Shown: positions 8,432 through 19,526 of the stretch, in pieces
Layout: every line of letters starts with the position of its first letter
Position numbering within the stretch: the stretch's first letter is position 1
Source: Phycisphaerae bacterium
Lineage (GTDB): Bacteria > Planctomycetota > Phycisphaerae > Phycisphaerales > SM1A02
Direction of reading: 5' to 3'
NCBI GenBank assembly: GCA_016795065.1
Contig: JAEUIU010000021.1
Location: 216,993-280,992 of the forward strand
DNA length: 64,000 bases
Position numbers and translations under genes: made by a program
The notes under the pieces: model-generated
Told to the model about the DNA's origin: nothing
What the model saw: only the letters and a program-made list of their open reading frames with translations
Databases searched by the model: none

Positions 8432-9184
8432 ATGCCGCTCGTCGTGGATGCCTATAACGTCCTGCACGTGACCGGGGTGTTGCCGCCCGAGATCGCGGGA
8501 CTTGATCTCAATGGGCTGGCCGACCTGATCGAGGCGAGCGCGATCGGGCCTGACGAGGTTTGGATCGTCTGCGATGGCATGAAGTCGGAGACCACGCAGC
8601 CGAGGCGACGCAATCGCGTCTGGTTCTCGTGGGCCGGTGCGGGAGCGAAGGCCGACGACCTGATCATTCAACTGGTGCAGCGCTCCAGTTCGCCGCGACG
8701 GATGACCGTCGTAACGGCCGATCGTGCCGTGCAGCGCTCGGTGAAGCGACGCGGGGCGACAGTCCTCACCAGCGAGGCGTTCCTCGAGCGCCTCGCCGCC
8801 GATTGGCGGGCGGGGCATCCACGCTCAGCGGCAGCGGCGGCCAAGCGCGTCCCGTCGCCGCGCGAGACCTTGCCGCTAGCCGCCCCGGAGGTGCGGGTGT
8901 GGCTTCGGATCTTCGGGCTCGACGAGGAGATGCGGGAGCTTGGACCGAGCCCCGCAGCGAAAGCCGAGCGAAGGCCCAAGACAGATCGCTCGTCGACGAC
9001 GGCACCGCCGGCAGCGGCCGATCCGTTGCCCGCAGCCGACAAGGGTGCCACGCCAAAGCGTGTCGAGGCGACCGATGATCCGCTCGAACTCGCGGGCATC
9101 GACCTCGCATCGCTGTTGGCGGGCGCACCGCCCCCTCGCGACGATGCCCGGGCCCCGCGCCGCACTCGCCGTGATCGTCGTTGA
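8432..9184 (+). CDS. NYN domain protein, YacP-like putative ribonuclease
   Basis: The 250-aa protein opens with a PIN/NYN fold: PLVVDAYNVLHV with the first acidic residue and Asn, WIVCDGMKSE, GAKADDLIIQLV, and TVVTADRAVQRSVKRRGA. These match YacP/Rae1-type NYN proteins, which cleave RNA. The C-terminal third is a Pro/Ala-rich linker and a final helix (DDPLELAGIDLASLLAG). Start 8432 is the first codon of the conserved fold. Six bases upstream is a -10-like box, so the mRNA may be leaderless. It converges with dnaE, 5 bp from that gene's stop. Confidence 0.82.
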   Translation: MPLVVDAYNVLHVTGVLPPEIAGLDLNGLADLIEASAIGPDEVWIVCDGMKSETTQPRRRNRVWFSWAGAGAKADDLIIQLVQRSSSPRRMTVVTADRAVQRSVKRRGATVLTSEAFLERLAADWRAGHPRSAAAAAKRVPSPRETLPLAAPEVRVWLRIFGLDEEMRELGPSPAAKAERRPKTDRSSTTAPPAAADPLPAADKGATPKRVEATDDPLELAGIDLASLLAGAPPPRDDARAPRRTRRDRR

Positions 9185-9189
9185 CGCGG

Positions 9190-12100
9190 CTACTCGTCGC
9201 CTGAATCGGCGGCCCGACGGGCCTTCCACTCGCCGCGCGGGGCTCGCCTCGGAGGCAGGTAGCCACCGCGCACGCGCACTCCGCTTGCTCCAAGGAAGCG
9301 ACGCAGCCGGTCCAGCAGCGGTGCATCGGGCACCACCCGTAACCGCTCGCTCGCCAACGTCACTCGCTTGTCGGCGAGATCGACGTGGATCGAGACCGGC
9401 ACGGGTCGCCCTTGAAGGCTTGCCACCGAACCACTTGCCTGGCGCAGCGTTCCGGCGAGCATCTTCAGGGTTGGCTCGATCGGTTCGCCGTTCGGGTCAC
9501 GATCGCCCTCGATGATGAGGTCCAACCGCTGGGCGAGATGCTGGGCCGCGCAATCAATCGGCACCACGCGCTCGACGATCACGCAGGGCTCCGCCCGCCC
9601 GCGGTCCGCGTAGCCGACCAGGAGAACGCACTTGTCCATCTGGAGGGCGTCGCCGAACTTCGCGAAGGTGTCGGCGAAGAGAACGCCGTCGACCGTGCCG
9701 CGTCGGTCGGTCAGGGTCATCATCGCCATCTTCTTTCCGGTCTTGGTCATGGTCGGCCGGATCCGCGAGATCAGCCCGCCGATCACCACCGGCGCATCGT
9801 GCGGCACGTTCTGCATGCCGATCGAGTCGGCCGAACAGAAGGTCGTGATGGCCTCGCGCCACTGGTCGAGCGGATGGCCCGAGACGTGGAACCCGAGGGC
9901 TTCCTTCTCGGCCTGCAGCGCGGCCATGCGGTCCCAGGGCGGTACGCGCTTGAGGCTCGCCGCCGCCTTCGTCGCCGCGGGAGCGACCGCCTCAAAGGCA
10001 CCAAAGAAAGTCTCCTGCCCCGCTGCCCGGTCGGAGGCAAGCGAGTGGCCGGCCGCGACCGCAGACTCAAGCGACGCCAGGAGCGACGCCCGGTCATCGA
10101 CGGAGTGCATGGAATCGAAGGTGCCGGCCTTCACTAACGATTCGATCATGGCCTTGTTGACGCTCTTCAGGTCGACGCGCTCGCAGAAGTCGAAGAGGCT
10201 CTTGAACGCTCCCTTGCGCTTGCGTTCCTCGACAATCGCCCGGATGCCCGACTCGCCCGCGCCCTTGATCGCCTTCAGCCCGAAGCGCACGTGCCCGTGG
10301 CAGTTGGTGTGCGTTTCGCCAGGCATGAAGACGACGCTGAAGTCTTCCTCCGAGAGATTCACGTCAGGCGGCTTCACCTCGACGCCGATGTGGGCCTTCG
10401 CCACCGTCGTGTCGGGGAAGATTGTTCGTTTGCAGTCCTCGAGATAGACCGCCCACTCCTCGACCTTACGGGCCTGGCTCTCATAGCTCAGCACCGCGGC
10501 CATGTATTGGTTCGGGAAGTAGGTCTTCAGGTAGGCCGTCTGGTAGGCAATGATCGCGTAGCCGGTCGAGTGGCTCTTGTTGAAGCCGTAGCCCGCGAAC
10601 TTGAGGATGAGGTCGAAGAGATCGTTGGAGGTCTGGGCCGAGACGCCGCGCTCGGCGGCGCCTTGCACAAAGTCGCCGCGGGCGGCGTTGATGACGTCTT
10701 CCTTCTTCTTCGAGATCGCCTTGATGATCGTGTACGCAGCCCGCAGCGGAATGCCGCCGAGGCCGTGCAGCACCTGCATGACCTGCTCCTGATAGACCAT
10801 GATCCCGTAGGTCTCTCGGGTGTACCGGTCGACGACCTCGTGCACCGCCGGCACCGGTTGTCGCCCGTGCTTGCGGTTGTTGTAGTCGGGGATGAGGTCC
10901 ATCGGCCCCGGGCGGTAGAGGGCGTTCGCCGCGATGAGGTCCTCGAGCCGGTCGGGCTGCATGTCCACTAACAGTTTGCGCATGCCGCCCGATTCAAACT
11001 GGAAGATGCCGGAGCAGTCGCCGCGGCGGAAGAGGCCGAGCACCTTCTGGTCGTCGAGCGGGATGCGCTCGAGGTCGAGCGGGTGCGGAATGGACGCGTC
11101 GGGAGCGGCCGGCATCGTCCGACCGACCGAGCGCCAGATCGCCTCCTCCGGAAGCGACGAGCGGATCAGCCGCTTGGCCAGCTCGATGGTCGAGAGCGTG
11201 CGCAACCCGAGGAAGTCCATCTTCAGGAGGCCGACTTTCTCGCACGTCGGACCGTCCCATTGCGTGACCACCTCGTTCTCGCCGCCGGCGGCGCGGCAAA
11301 GCGGCACGACCGTGTCCAAGGGCTGGGTCGCGACAATGACGCCCGCGGCGTGCACGCCCTGGTTCCGGGCGTGGTCCTCGAGCGCTTCGGCCTGGTCCAG
11401 CAGCCGGCGAATCGTCGCGTCCTCTTCGTAGAGGCGCTTGAGCTCCGGCTCCTTCTGCTTCGCCTCGGCGATGGTGATGTGCAGTTCGTTGGGAATCAGG
11501 TTCGCAAGGCGCTGGCCGTCGCTGGGGGCAAGGCCCATCACCCGAGCGACGTCCTTGATCGCCGCCTTCGCCTTGAGCCGCCCGAAGGTGATGATCTGGG
11601 CGACGTGTCCATACTTCTTGCGGACATAGTCGATGACCGCGCCGCGTCCGTCCTGACAGATATCAATATCGATATCGGGGTACTCGCTGCGGTCCGGATC
11701 GGTGAATCGTTCGAAGAGCAGCCCATACCGCTCGGGGCACGCGTTGGAGAGGCCGAGCACGTAACCGACCATGGTGCCGACGCCCGAACCACGGGCGTTG
11801 GCCGGGATGCCGCGCTGCCGGGCCCAGTTCACGAAGTCCCAAACGATGAGGAAGTACGCCGAGATGAGCTTGTCGGCGAGGATCTTGAGTTCGCGCTCGG
11901 CGCGGGCCCGGATCTCCGGGGTGATTCCCTGCGGGCCGTATCGCCAGATGAGCCCGGCCTCGGCGAGGTCGCGCAGGGCGGCGTCGCAACTCTCCTTCAG
12001 TTCCTTCGGATCGACCGTGTCCTTCGTCGAGTCGAAGGGAATGAGCTCGAAGCGGGCGCAGTAGCGCTTGAACCACTCGGTCAGGTCGCCGTCGCGGGCG

Positions 12101-13110
12101 GCGTCGTAACTCGGCGGTTCACCGGGACGCTTCACCTTCACGACCGGGGCGTAGTTCTGTCCGCTCTTGAGATCGACGTTGCAGCGGCGGGCAATGAGCC
12201 CCGCGTTCTCGATCGCCTCGGGGCAGTCGCTGAAGAGCTCCTCCATCTCCCGCGGACTCTTGACGTAGATGTCCTCGGGGTACTTCAGGCGATCCGGCGC
12301 ATCCTTGGTCTTGCCCATGCTGATGCAGCAGAGCGTGTCGTGGATGTCGTGGTCCTCGCGGCGGAGGAAGTGGGAGTCGTTGTCGCAGACAAGCGGGAGC
12401 TTCAACTCCTTCGCGAGTCGCTTGAGGAGCGGGTTGATCGCCTCCTGCTCCGGCACGTGCCGCTGGAGCTCGATGTAGAAGCGCGGCTCGCCCCTCTCGT
12501 TGGGCCTGAAGGTCCTCGCGTGCCACTGGGCTTCCTCGACGGCGAGCTTCCAGTGCTTCTCGTCCTTCGAACGGACGTAGTTGGTCAAGTGGAAGGCGAT
12601 CGAACTGCCGAGGTGGCCGTTGATCGCGATGAGTCCGTCGTACCACTGCGAGAGCGTCGACTTGTCCATCCGCGGCCGGTAGTAGAAGCCGTTGATGAAG
12701 GAATCGCTCGAGAGCTTGAGTAGGTTCTTCCATCCGGCCAGGTTCTCGGCCAGGAGCACCAGGTGAAGGCCGCCATCCATCTGGCCGGTGTGCGTCCGGT
12801 CGCGGCGGTCGCCGGGCTTGCCGTCACGGTCCGGTGCAACGTAGGCCTCGATACCCAAGATCGCCTTGACGCCCGAGCCTTTCGCCTTGGTGTAGAACTC
12901 CATCGCCCCGAACAGGTTGCCGTGGTCGGTGACGGCGACGGCGTCCATGCCGAGTTCCTTTACCCGCTTGAGGAGGCGATCGATCCGGTTCCCGCCGTCC
13001 AAGAGCGAATACTCGGTGTGCAGGTGCAAGTGGGCGAAGACGGGTGGCGACGTCGCCTCCGCGCCGCTTCCGTTCGCTCCGACCGTTGCTGTCGCGGCTC
13101 CATCCGCCAT
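9190..13110 (-). CDS. dnaE: DNA polymerase III subunit alpha
   Basis: This is the replicative polymerase alpha subunit, 1306 aa (the family is usually about 1150-1200). An N-terminal PHP domain is seen in FAHLHLHTEYSLLDGGNRI and AVTDHGNLFGAMEFY. The polymerase palm has the catalytic YPDIDIDICQDGRG. The beta-binding and helix-hairpin-helix region follows, with an OB fold near the C-terminus (VVIGGLISRIRPTMTKTGKK). No intact Dnaq-type exonuclease insertion is seen, so it is DnaE-type rather than PolC. Start 13110 has AGGAGG at good spacing. The C-terminal 100 residues are Arg-rich and less conserved. Confidence 0.97.
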   Translation of the reverse strand: MADGAATATVGANGSGAEATSPPVFAHLHLHTEYSLLDGGNRIDRLLKRVKELGMDAVAVTDHGNLFGAMEFYTKAKGSGVKAILGIEAYVAPDRDGKPGDRRDRTHTGQMDGGLHLVLLAENLAGWKNLLKLSSDSFINGFYYRPRMDKSTLSQWYDGLIAINGHLGSSIAFHLTNYVRSKDEKHWKLAVEEAQWHARTFRPNERGEPRFYIELQRHVPEQEAINPLLKRLAKELKLPLVCDNDSHFLRREDHDIHDTLCCISMGKTKDAPDRLKYPEDIYVKSPREMEELFSDCPEAIENAGLIARRCNVDLKSGQNYAPVVKVKRPGEPPSYDAARDGDLTEWFKRYCARFELIPFDSTKDTVDPKELKESCDAALRDLAEAGLIWRYGPQGITPEIRARAERELKILADKLISAYFLIVWDFVNWARQRGIPANARGSGVGTMVGYVLGLSNACPERYGLLFERFTDPDRSEYPDIDIDICQDGRGAVIDYVRKKYGHVAQIITFGRLKAKAAIKDVARVMGLAPSDGQRLANLIPNELHITIAEAKQKEPELKRLYEEDATIRRLLDQAEALEDHARNQGVHAAGVIVATQPLDTVVPLCRAAGGENEVVTQWDGPTCEKVGLLKMDFLGLRTLSTIELAKRLIRSSLPEEAIWRSVGRTMPAAPDASIPHPLDLERIPLDDQKVLGLFRRGDCSGIFQFESGGMRKLLVDMQPDRLEDLIAANALYRPGPMDLIPDYNNRKHGRQPVPAVHEVVDRYTRETYGIMVYQEQVMQVLHGLGGIPLRAAYTIIKAISKKKEDVINAARGDFVQGAAERGVSAQTSNDLFDLILKFAGYGFNKSHSTGYAIIAYQTAYLKTYFPNQYMAAVLSYESQARKVEEWAVYLEDCKRTIFPDTTVAKAHIGVEVKPPDVNLSEEDFSVVFMPGETHTNCHGHVRFGLKAIKGAGESGIRAIVEERKRKGAFKSLFDFCERVDLKSVNKAMIESLVKAGTFDSMHSVDDRASLLASLESAVAAGHSLASDRAAGQETFFGAFEAVAPAATKAAASLKRVPPWDRMAALQAEKEALGFHVSGHPLDQWREAITTFCSADSIGMQNVPHDAPVVIGGLISRIRPTMTKTGKKMAMMTLTDRRGTVDGVLFADTFAKFGDALQMDKCVLLVGYADRGRAEPCVIVERVVPIDCAAQHLAQRLDLIIEGDRDPNGEPIEPTLKMLAGTLRQASGSVASLQGRPVPVSIHVDLADKRVTLASERLRVVPDAPLLDRLRRFLGASGVRVRGGYLPPRRAPRGEWKARRAADSGDE

Positions 13111-13213
13111 TCGCGTTGCCTCCTGCTGTCTTCGCTGACATCCGACTCGTCCGGGCATCGTATCGGGCGGGCGAACTTCCCCCTCGCGTGCGAAACCTGT
13201 CGGAACCGATTCC

Positions 13214-13219
13214 TATACT
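13214..13219 (+). promoter_or_regulatory. TATACT -10 box
   Basis: The hexamer ends 7 bp before the ATG of the small membrane protein gene. No Shine-Dalgarno is present, which suggests a leaderless transcript. Confidence 0.45.
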
Positions 13220-13226
13220 CCCCCCA

Positions 13227-13523
13227 ATGGCCTTCGGACCCTCCATTGACAGCGCCCGTCGCGGCGCGAGCCGCTTCTGGCAGGCTCGGACCGGTGACGG
13301 CCCGATTGCCCGTGTCGCATGGACGCTCCTGGCCATCCTCCTGGCCATTCCCATCGCCCTCTTCATGTTGGCCTTTCTGCTCATCCTGGTCGGCACGGCG
13401 GTGGCGCTCGTCTTCATTGGCTGGATCCGCCGATCGCTCTTTGGCCCAGGTGTCGCGTCGCGCGTGCCCGACGAGACTGGACGCGAGAACGTCCGCGTCG
13501 TGCGCCGCACGAACATCGGTTAG
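13227..13523 (+). CDS. Small membrane protein of unknown function
   Basis: The 98-aa protein has a basic amphipathic start (SIDSARRGASRFWQAR) and a hydrophobic stretch of about 40 residues (AWTLLAILLAIPIALFMLAF, then LLILVGTAVALVFIGW) that could form two membrane helices. A charged tail follows (RRSLFGPGVASRVPDETGRE). It is divergent from dnaE and converges with the aminotransferase. I do not recognise the family. Codon use is like its neighbours and the start is sharp, so it is probably real. Confidence 0.72.
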   Translation: MAFGPSIDSARRGASRFWQARTGDGPIARVAWTLLAILLAIPIALFMLAFLLILVGTAVALVFIGWIRRSLFGPGVASRVPDETGRENVRVVRRTNIG

Positions 13524-13528
13524 CGGCG

Positions 13529-14455
13529 TCAGCCCAGCGCCGATGTCTCGCGCTCGACCCGCTCGCGCCACGCGGCTCGCAGAGCGGCGGCCACCGGACC
13601 GGGTGTTCCCTGGCCGATCTGCGTGCGCTCGATGGCAATCACCGGCAGGACGCCCCACGAGGAGTTGGTCAAGAAGATCTCCTCGGCGGCGAAGACGTCC
13701 TCGATCGAGAGCATCGTCCGCTCGGCCCGCAGGTCGAGACCTTCACCCTGCTGCCCCTGAAGGCCGGACTCGATCAGTTCGAGCATGACCGAACGGGTGA
13801 TGCCCGGAAGGACCGGCGCCGGCAGCGATGACTTCGCCTCCTCACCGTGGGCATACGGGGTGAGCACGACGCCGTCACGCACCAGGAAGATGTTCGAGAC
13901 GCAGCCGCTGGCCAGGTGGTTGGTCACCGAGAACCAGACGGCCTCGCTCGCGCCGACCGCGCCGGCCTGCTGCAGGGCGGCGAGGCGCGACCAGTAGGAG
14001 AGGCTCTTGTGTCCCGCGAGACGATCGAGCGGATTGACCCGACCGTCAGCCACCATCACCCGCACGCCCTTGGTGAACAGGTCCTCCGGATAGCGGGTCG
14101 GGGGCTGGGCGACGATGAGGATGGTCGGCTCGTGGGTCGAACGCTCACCCGAACTCTGGAGAAGGTTGAGGTCGCCGCCTGTCACGGTGAGGCGCACACG
14201 GGCCTCACGCAGGGCGTTGCGTTCGATCACCGACTGTACGGCCTCGGCCAGCGGCTCGATGTGCAGCGACTCGGTCAGGCGCAGCTCGACGGCCGACCGT
14301 CGCAGCCGCTCCAGGTGATCCCGCACCCGAAAGACCCGGCCGTTGCGGGCCACCATCGTCTCGAAGAGACCGACGGCGTGCTGGAAGCCCGCATCGAAGA
14401 CCGAGACCTTCGCTTCGTGACGGTCCAACCAGGTGCCATTGAGCCAGACGTCCAT
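13529..14455 (-). CDS. Class IV PLP-dependent aminotransferase (branched-chain/ADC-lyase type)
   Basis: The 308-aa protein has the fold-type IV signature. VFDAGFQHAVGLFETM is near the N-terminus, the PLP lysine lies in LAGHKSLSYWSRLAALQQAG, and the cofactor-phosphate region is seen in SVTNHLASGCVSNIFLV and APVLPGITRSVMLEL. The family includes IlvE, 4-amino-4-deoxychorismate lyase (PabC) and D-amino acid aminotransferase. Sequence alone does not decide between them, and the neighbours do not help. GAGAGG lies about 6 nt before the ATG. Confidence 0.87.
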   Translation of the reverse strand: MDVWLNGTWLDRHEAKVSVFDAGFQHAVGLFETMVARNGRVFRVRDHLERLRRSAVELRLTESLHIEPLAEAVQSVIERNALREARVRLTVTGGDLNLLQSSGERSTHEPTILIVAQPPTRYPEDLFTKGVRVMVADGRVNPLDRLAGHKSLSYWSRLAALQQAGAVGASEAVWFSVTNHLASGCVSNIFLVRDGVVLTPYAHGEEAKSSLPAPVLPGITRSVMLELIESGLQGQQGEGLDLRAERTMLSIEDVFAAEEIFLTNSSWGVLPVIAIERTQIGQGTPGPVAAALRAAWRERVERETSALG

Positions 14456-14507
14456 CGATCACCTCTCTCGCTCGCGTGCCATTCGGGGGAACGAATGGCC
14501 GACGGGC

Positions 14508-14894
14508 TCATTCGACTGCGCCTGCACCCGGCTCGAACATGCCCACAATCGCCATCCGATCGGGGTCGGAATCGTACCGGCAGCGCAGGCCAAGGAATGC
14601 AAGGCCGTCGACCCGGACCATGACGACATGCGACGCAGCGCCGTCCGGGGCGGGTCCTCCGTCGCCCTCGCGCACCTCCAGCGTGTAGGCGCGTCTATCC
14701 GCGAGCCGTCTCCGAACCGCCTGTTCGAGCACCGGCTCGGTGGCGCCGGCCGCTCCGCCCGAGACGACCTGCGAGGCGAACGCCTCCATCGCCGCCATTT
14801 CGGTGGCCCGGCGATGTCGACCGTTCCAGGTCAGAAATCCTGCAATCACGAGGATCACAACCGGAAAGAACAACCGTCTGGTCAACGGACGCAT
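14508..14894 (-). CDS. Single-pass membrane protein of unknown function
   Basis: The 128-aa protein has one N-terminal membrane helix (RRLFFPVVILVIAGFLTW) followed by a soluble domain (AMEAFASQVVSGGAAGATEP; AYTLEVREGDGG; VVMVRVDGLAFLGLRC). I do not recognise it. Start 14894 is preferred because the TM segment follows it directly and a TACGAT box sits 7 bp ahead. It is divergent from the zinc-ribbon membrane protein gene. Confidence 0.7.
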   Translation of the reverse strand: MRPLTRRLFFPVVILVIAGFLTWNGRHRRATEMAAMEAFASQVVSGGAAGATEPVLEQAVRRRLADRRAYTLEVREGDGGPAPDGAASHVVMVRVDGLAFLGLRCRYDSDPDRMAIVGMFEPGAGAVE

Positions 14895-14901
14895 GGCTCG
14901 G

Positions 14902-14936
14902 ATCGTACGCGAGCCTTGCGCCTTCCCCGATACACT
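14902..14936. promoter_or_regulatory. Divergent -10 boxes with leaderless spacing
   Basis: The minus strand has TACGAT at 14907-14902, 7 bp before the ATG at 14894. The plus strand has TACACT at 14931-14936, 8 bp before the ATG at 14945. Neither gene has a Shine-Dalgarno. The arrangement copies that between the GNAT and NYN genes. Confidence 0.45.
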
Positions 14937-14944
14937 GGCTTTCG

Positions 14945-15811
14945 ATGGCGTCGAGCCCCGCGGAATCATCTTCCTCCCCCGCTTCCTCCTTGGGCGACGA
15001 CGCACCGATCATTGGGAAATTCGACGCCGACCGCCTCTGCCTCCGTTGCCTTCACCAGCAGCACGGGGCGATCGTCTATCAGGATCCGCGCCTCGGCATC
15101 ATGTACATCCGCTGCACCGAATGCGGCACCAGCTCGGCTGTCACCGAGTACCCGATGGCCTGGCGATGGCTCAGGCGGTTCGGCATCCTGATCGCTGGGA
15201 TCCTCGCCTTGGTGGCTCTTGCGCTCCTTGCAGGCGATGTTGCTGCGACGTGTGCGAGCACCTATGAATTCACGTGGGAAGCCACCCGCGATTTCTCCGA
15301 CGCGATCCAGGCGGAGGGACAGCGTCGCGATGCGAACGCGACGTGGCAGATGTCGCCGGAGCTCCGCAGCGATACGGGGGCGATCCAGAAGGCGGTTGCT
15401 GACCCGGTCGTGATCCGCAACGCGGAATGGCGATTCCGCTACGGCCTGATCCCACTAAGCATGGTCCAGATCGGCTTCGGCATGGCTTGGGCCTGCCTCC
15501 TTCTGCATCGCCGCATCTGGTTATCGCTTCTCTTCCAGCTCCTGCCGGTGGCGCTCGCCATCGCGTTCTTCGCGCTGGTCATGTTTCTGGATCGTCCCGT
15601 TGGCGCTTCGAGTTGGAGTTACCGGCAGTACGCTGCCATGACCTTCGGGCCCGCGATCGCTCTGTATTACATGGCGTGGAACACGGCTGTGCGCATGACA
15701 GCGGTCTTGCTCGCCAGGCCATTCCTTCGGGTCTTCCTGTGGATGGTGGTCCCGAAGAGGATTCGCCGCGCGGTCGAAAGCGTCTGGACGGACGACGCGA
15801 TCCCTGGCTGA
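14945..15811 (+). CDS. Multi-pass membrane protein with N-terminal zinc ribbon
   Basis: The 288-aa protein has a Ser/Ala-rich start and then a four-Cys zinc ribbon: CLRC at about residues 32-35 and CTEC at about 57-60. Four or five membrane helices follow (FGILIAGILALVALALLAGD; LIPLSMVQIGFGMAWACLLL; LLFQLLPVALAIAFFALVMF; FGPAIALYYMAWNTAV). The region between the first two helices is probably extracytoplasmic. I do not recognise a named family. Zinc-ribbon-plus-TM proteins recur in this window (compare 34649-35500). Confidence 0.8.
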   Translation: MASSPAESSSSPASSLGDDAPIIGKFDADRLCLRCLHQQHGAIVYQDPRLGIMYIRCTECGTSSAVTEYPMAWRWLRRFGILIAGILALVALALLAGDVAATCASTYEFTWEATRDFSDAIQAEGQRRDANATWQMSPELRSDTGAIQKAVADPVVIRNAEWRFRYGLIPLSMVQIGFGMAWACLLLHRRIWLSLLFQLLPVALAIAFFALVMFLDRPVGASSWSYRQYAAMTFGPAIALYYMAWNTAVRMTAVLLARPFLRVFLWMVVPKRIRRAVESVWTDDAIPG

Positions 15812-15892
15812 GATGCTGGTTTGGGAGACGGTCCAAGGTTGCGGACCGGATGGCGAGATCGTCCGTGTCCCGACCCACGGGCGCTCTCCTGC

Positions 15893-15898
15893 TACCAT
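15893..15898 (+). promoter_or_regulatory. TACCAT -10 box
   Basis: It lies 14 bp before the ATG of the ABC-F gene in a gene without a clear Shine-Dalgarno. A similar TACCAT lies at 56597-56602, 21 bp before the RseP-type protease gene. Confidence 0.35.
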
Positions 15899-15912
15899 CG
15901 TCGCCCCTCGCT

Positions 15913-17889
<1,977 letters not shown>

Positions 17890-17913
17890 CGTCGCGCCAC
17901 TGGAATCGCCGCG

Positions 17914-17933
17914 CCCCCCCCCCCCCAAAAAAA
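17914..17933. repeat. Homopolymer run C13 followed by A7
   Basis: Thirteen C (17914-17926) are followed directly by seven A (17927-17933) in the gap between two convergent genes. On the minus strand the A-run reads as the T-tract of the terminator at 17938-17984. Long C-runs are prone to slippage and to sequencing error. Confidence 0.9.
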
Positions 17934-17984
17934 CCATCGCGCCGCCGAGGCCCGGGAAGAGAGCGACCGGGCGACGGCGGCGCG
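17927..17984 (-). terminator. Intrinsic terminator of the anti-sigma gene
   Basis: On the minus strand a perfect 10-bp stem (CGCGCCGCCG with CGGCGGCGCG) has an inner CCGGG stem and is followed within 4 nt by seven T. It begins 17 bp past the stop of the anti-sigma gene. Confidence 0.85.
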
Positions 17985-18000
17985 GGAGGAAAGAGTCTAG

Positions 18001-18933
18001 TCAGGCGGAGCGGAGAACGACCTTGCCGGCTCCATTCAGCAGTTCGAATTTCCGGCCCATGAGTTCGGGCGAAATGCTCGCGATGGTGGACGAGGCGGGG
18101 CCGTCGGAGTTGAAACTCTTGATGACGGTGGCGTTTCCTTGGTCATCGACCGAGCGAAGGGTGTAGGGGCCTTCGTCGCCATTCAGACCGAACGCCACGA
18201 ACAGGGTTTCGCGGGTCTCCGGGTTCACGAAGATGAAGGCGGCGGCATCGACGGCCCGATCGACGCTCGTCAGCGTGCGGATGTCGGAGTCACGGAAGAT
18301 GAAGTCGTTGAGATCGGGAACAGCCTCACGGAGCTGCTCGCCGATGAGTCGGCCAGAAGCAAGCTGAGCGATCCGCTCGGCGGTTCGCATGGTGCTGCCG
18401 AGGAAGTACAGGCTGGCGACCAGCCCGGCAGCGAGGAAGAAGGCGGCGGCTCGCCAATAGGGCGTGGAGCGGTCGCGATCGCCGATGGAAGCGCGGGCCC
18501 GAATCTCGGCCACGAGCTCGCGCATCGTTTCGTCCTGCTGGAAACCTGACGTCGGTGTGGTGTCGGCGACGCCGACTACCTCGCTGGTTGCCCGGTGCAT
18601 GAGCACGCCAGCCGTTCCGACCGCGCTCACGCCGGCTGCCATTCCGCCGATGGTGGCGAGTGGCTTGAGCTGTTCCGCGGTCTCGTCTACCTCTTCAGCG
18701 ATCCGGATGAGGACCTTCTGACGAAGGAGTCCGCGGGGCTCGTCGTTGGACAGGAACGCGCCGTCTTCGGCGAGCTGAGCCTGAAGGGCCCGAATCTCAG
18801 CCTGGACGGTCGCTGGAGCATGATGAAACGAGCGGTTAAACAGAGCCGCCTCGTAGTCATCGAGCAATCCATATGCATCGAGCGGTGCAAGCTCGATCAA
18901 CTCTTCGCGCGACATGGGGTCCGAACTCGTCAT
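18001..18933 (-). CDS. RskA-like anti-sigma factor
   Basis: The 310-aa protein has an N-terminal anti-sigma-type helical region (SREELIELAPLDAYGLLDDY; AEIRALQAQLAEDGAF), one membrane helix at about residues 161-180 (RAAAFFLAAGLVASLYFLGS) and an extracytoplasmic domain (DIRTLTSVDRAVDAAAFIFV; LFVAFGLNGDEGPYTLRSVD). This order matches RskA/ChrR-like partners of SigK-type sigma factors. No HxxxCxxC zinc motif is seen. It lies downstream of a sigma factor gene on the same strand. Start 18933 has GGAG upstream. Control by proteolysis is inferred from the topology. Confidence 0.8.
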   Translation of the reverse strand: MTSSDPMSREELIELAPLDAYGLLDDYEAALFNRSFHHAPATVQAEIRALQAQLAEDGAFLSNDEPRGLLRQKVLIRIAEEVDETAEQLKPLATIGGMAAGVSAVGTAGVLMHRATSEVVGVADTTPTSGFQQDETMRELVAEIRARASIGDRDRSTPYWRAAAFFLAAGLVASLYFLGSTMRTAERIAQLASGRLIGEQLREAVPDLNDFIFRDSDIRTLTSVDRAVDAAAFIFVNPETRETLFVAFGLNGDEGPYTLRSVDDQGNATVIKSFNSDGPASSTIASISPELMGRKFELLNGAGKVVLRSA

Positions 18934-19011
18934 TGACATCTCCGTGCTGACCGAGGACCTCACATTCGTCTGAACTCCGTTGACTTGATCGACCGGCTCC
19001 GCTGAGCGACC

Positions 19012-19251
19012 TCATGCGGTTTCGGCGATCGCACACGGGCCACCATCCCCAAAAGGTGGTCGTGCAACGAGTTCCGCAAGTCGTCCCTCCGATGGAACGG
19101 CACCTGCGTCGACGGCGGCTGGAAGGGCATTGGAGAGCATCGAATCGACGCCCTCCTCCGGTCCGTTCCAACCGACTACCCAGCCCCCGGACCCCACGGC
19201 AACCAGACGATCCGCGAGCGGCGCGTTCTGGATGCAGTCATCCCCAACCAT
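19012..19251 (-). CDS. Possible small ORF between sigma and anti-sigma genes
   Basis: This 79-codon frame (MVGDDCIQNAPLADRLVAVG, then GSGGWVVGWNGPEEGVDSML) has protein-like composition and GC-rich third positions. It starts just after an in-frame TAG and ends 78 bp ahead of the anti-sigma start. No family is recognised and no ribosome-binding site is clear. It could be a small third gene of the sigma operon or a remnant of a longer gene. Confidence 0.35.
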   Translation of the reverse strand: MVGDDCIQNAPLADRLVAVGSGGWVVGWNGPEEGVDSMLSNALPAAVDAGAVPSEGRLAELVARPPFGDGGPCAIAETA

Positions 19252-19265
19252 TTGCTAGGCGAGAG

Positions 19266-19526
19266 TCAAGATCCGTCGTTGCTCCGGGGATGAGCGGGAG
19301 AGCGACGGCGCTTCCGAATCAACACTGGTGTGATCCAGTGACATCGCTCCTTACGCAGGCCTCGCCAAAGTGTTGCAGCAAAGCATGTTGATGCTGCGAT
19401 AGGGCGTCCGCCGGAGATTCGCTGCATCGCCTGTTCGGCAACGAACGACGATAACTTGCCGAATCGTTCCCGCGAATCGACATCCAGGCGATCGCTGTCG
19501 CCACAGACACATCCACGCGCTGACAA
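19266..19526 (-). pseudogene. Possible decayed coding remnant
   Basis: This minus-strand frame (86 codons, TTG start) contains a natural-looking core (ERFGKLSSFVAEQAMQRISG and RPIAASTCFAATLWRGLRKE). It ends in a non-conserved basic tail. There is no ribosome-binding site and no recognised family. With 19012-19251 it fills the unexplained space between the sigma factor and its anti-sigma factor. It may be non-coding. Confidence 0.22.
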
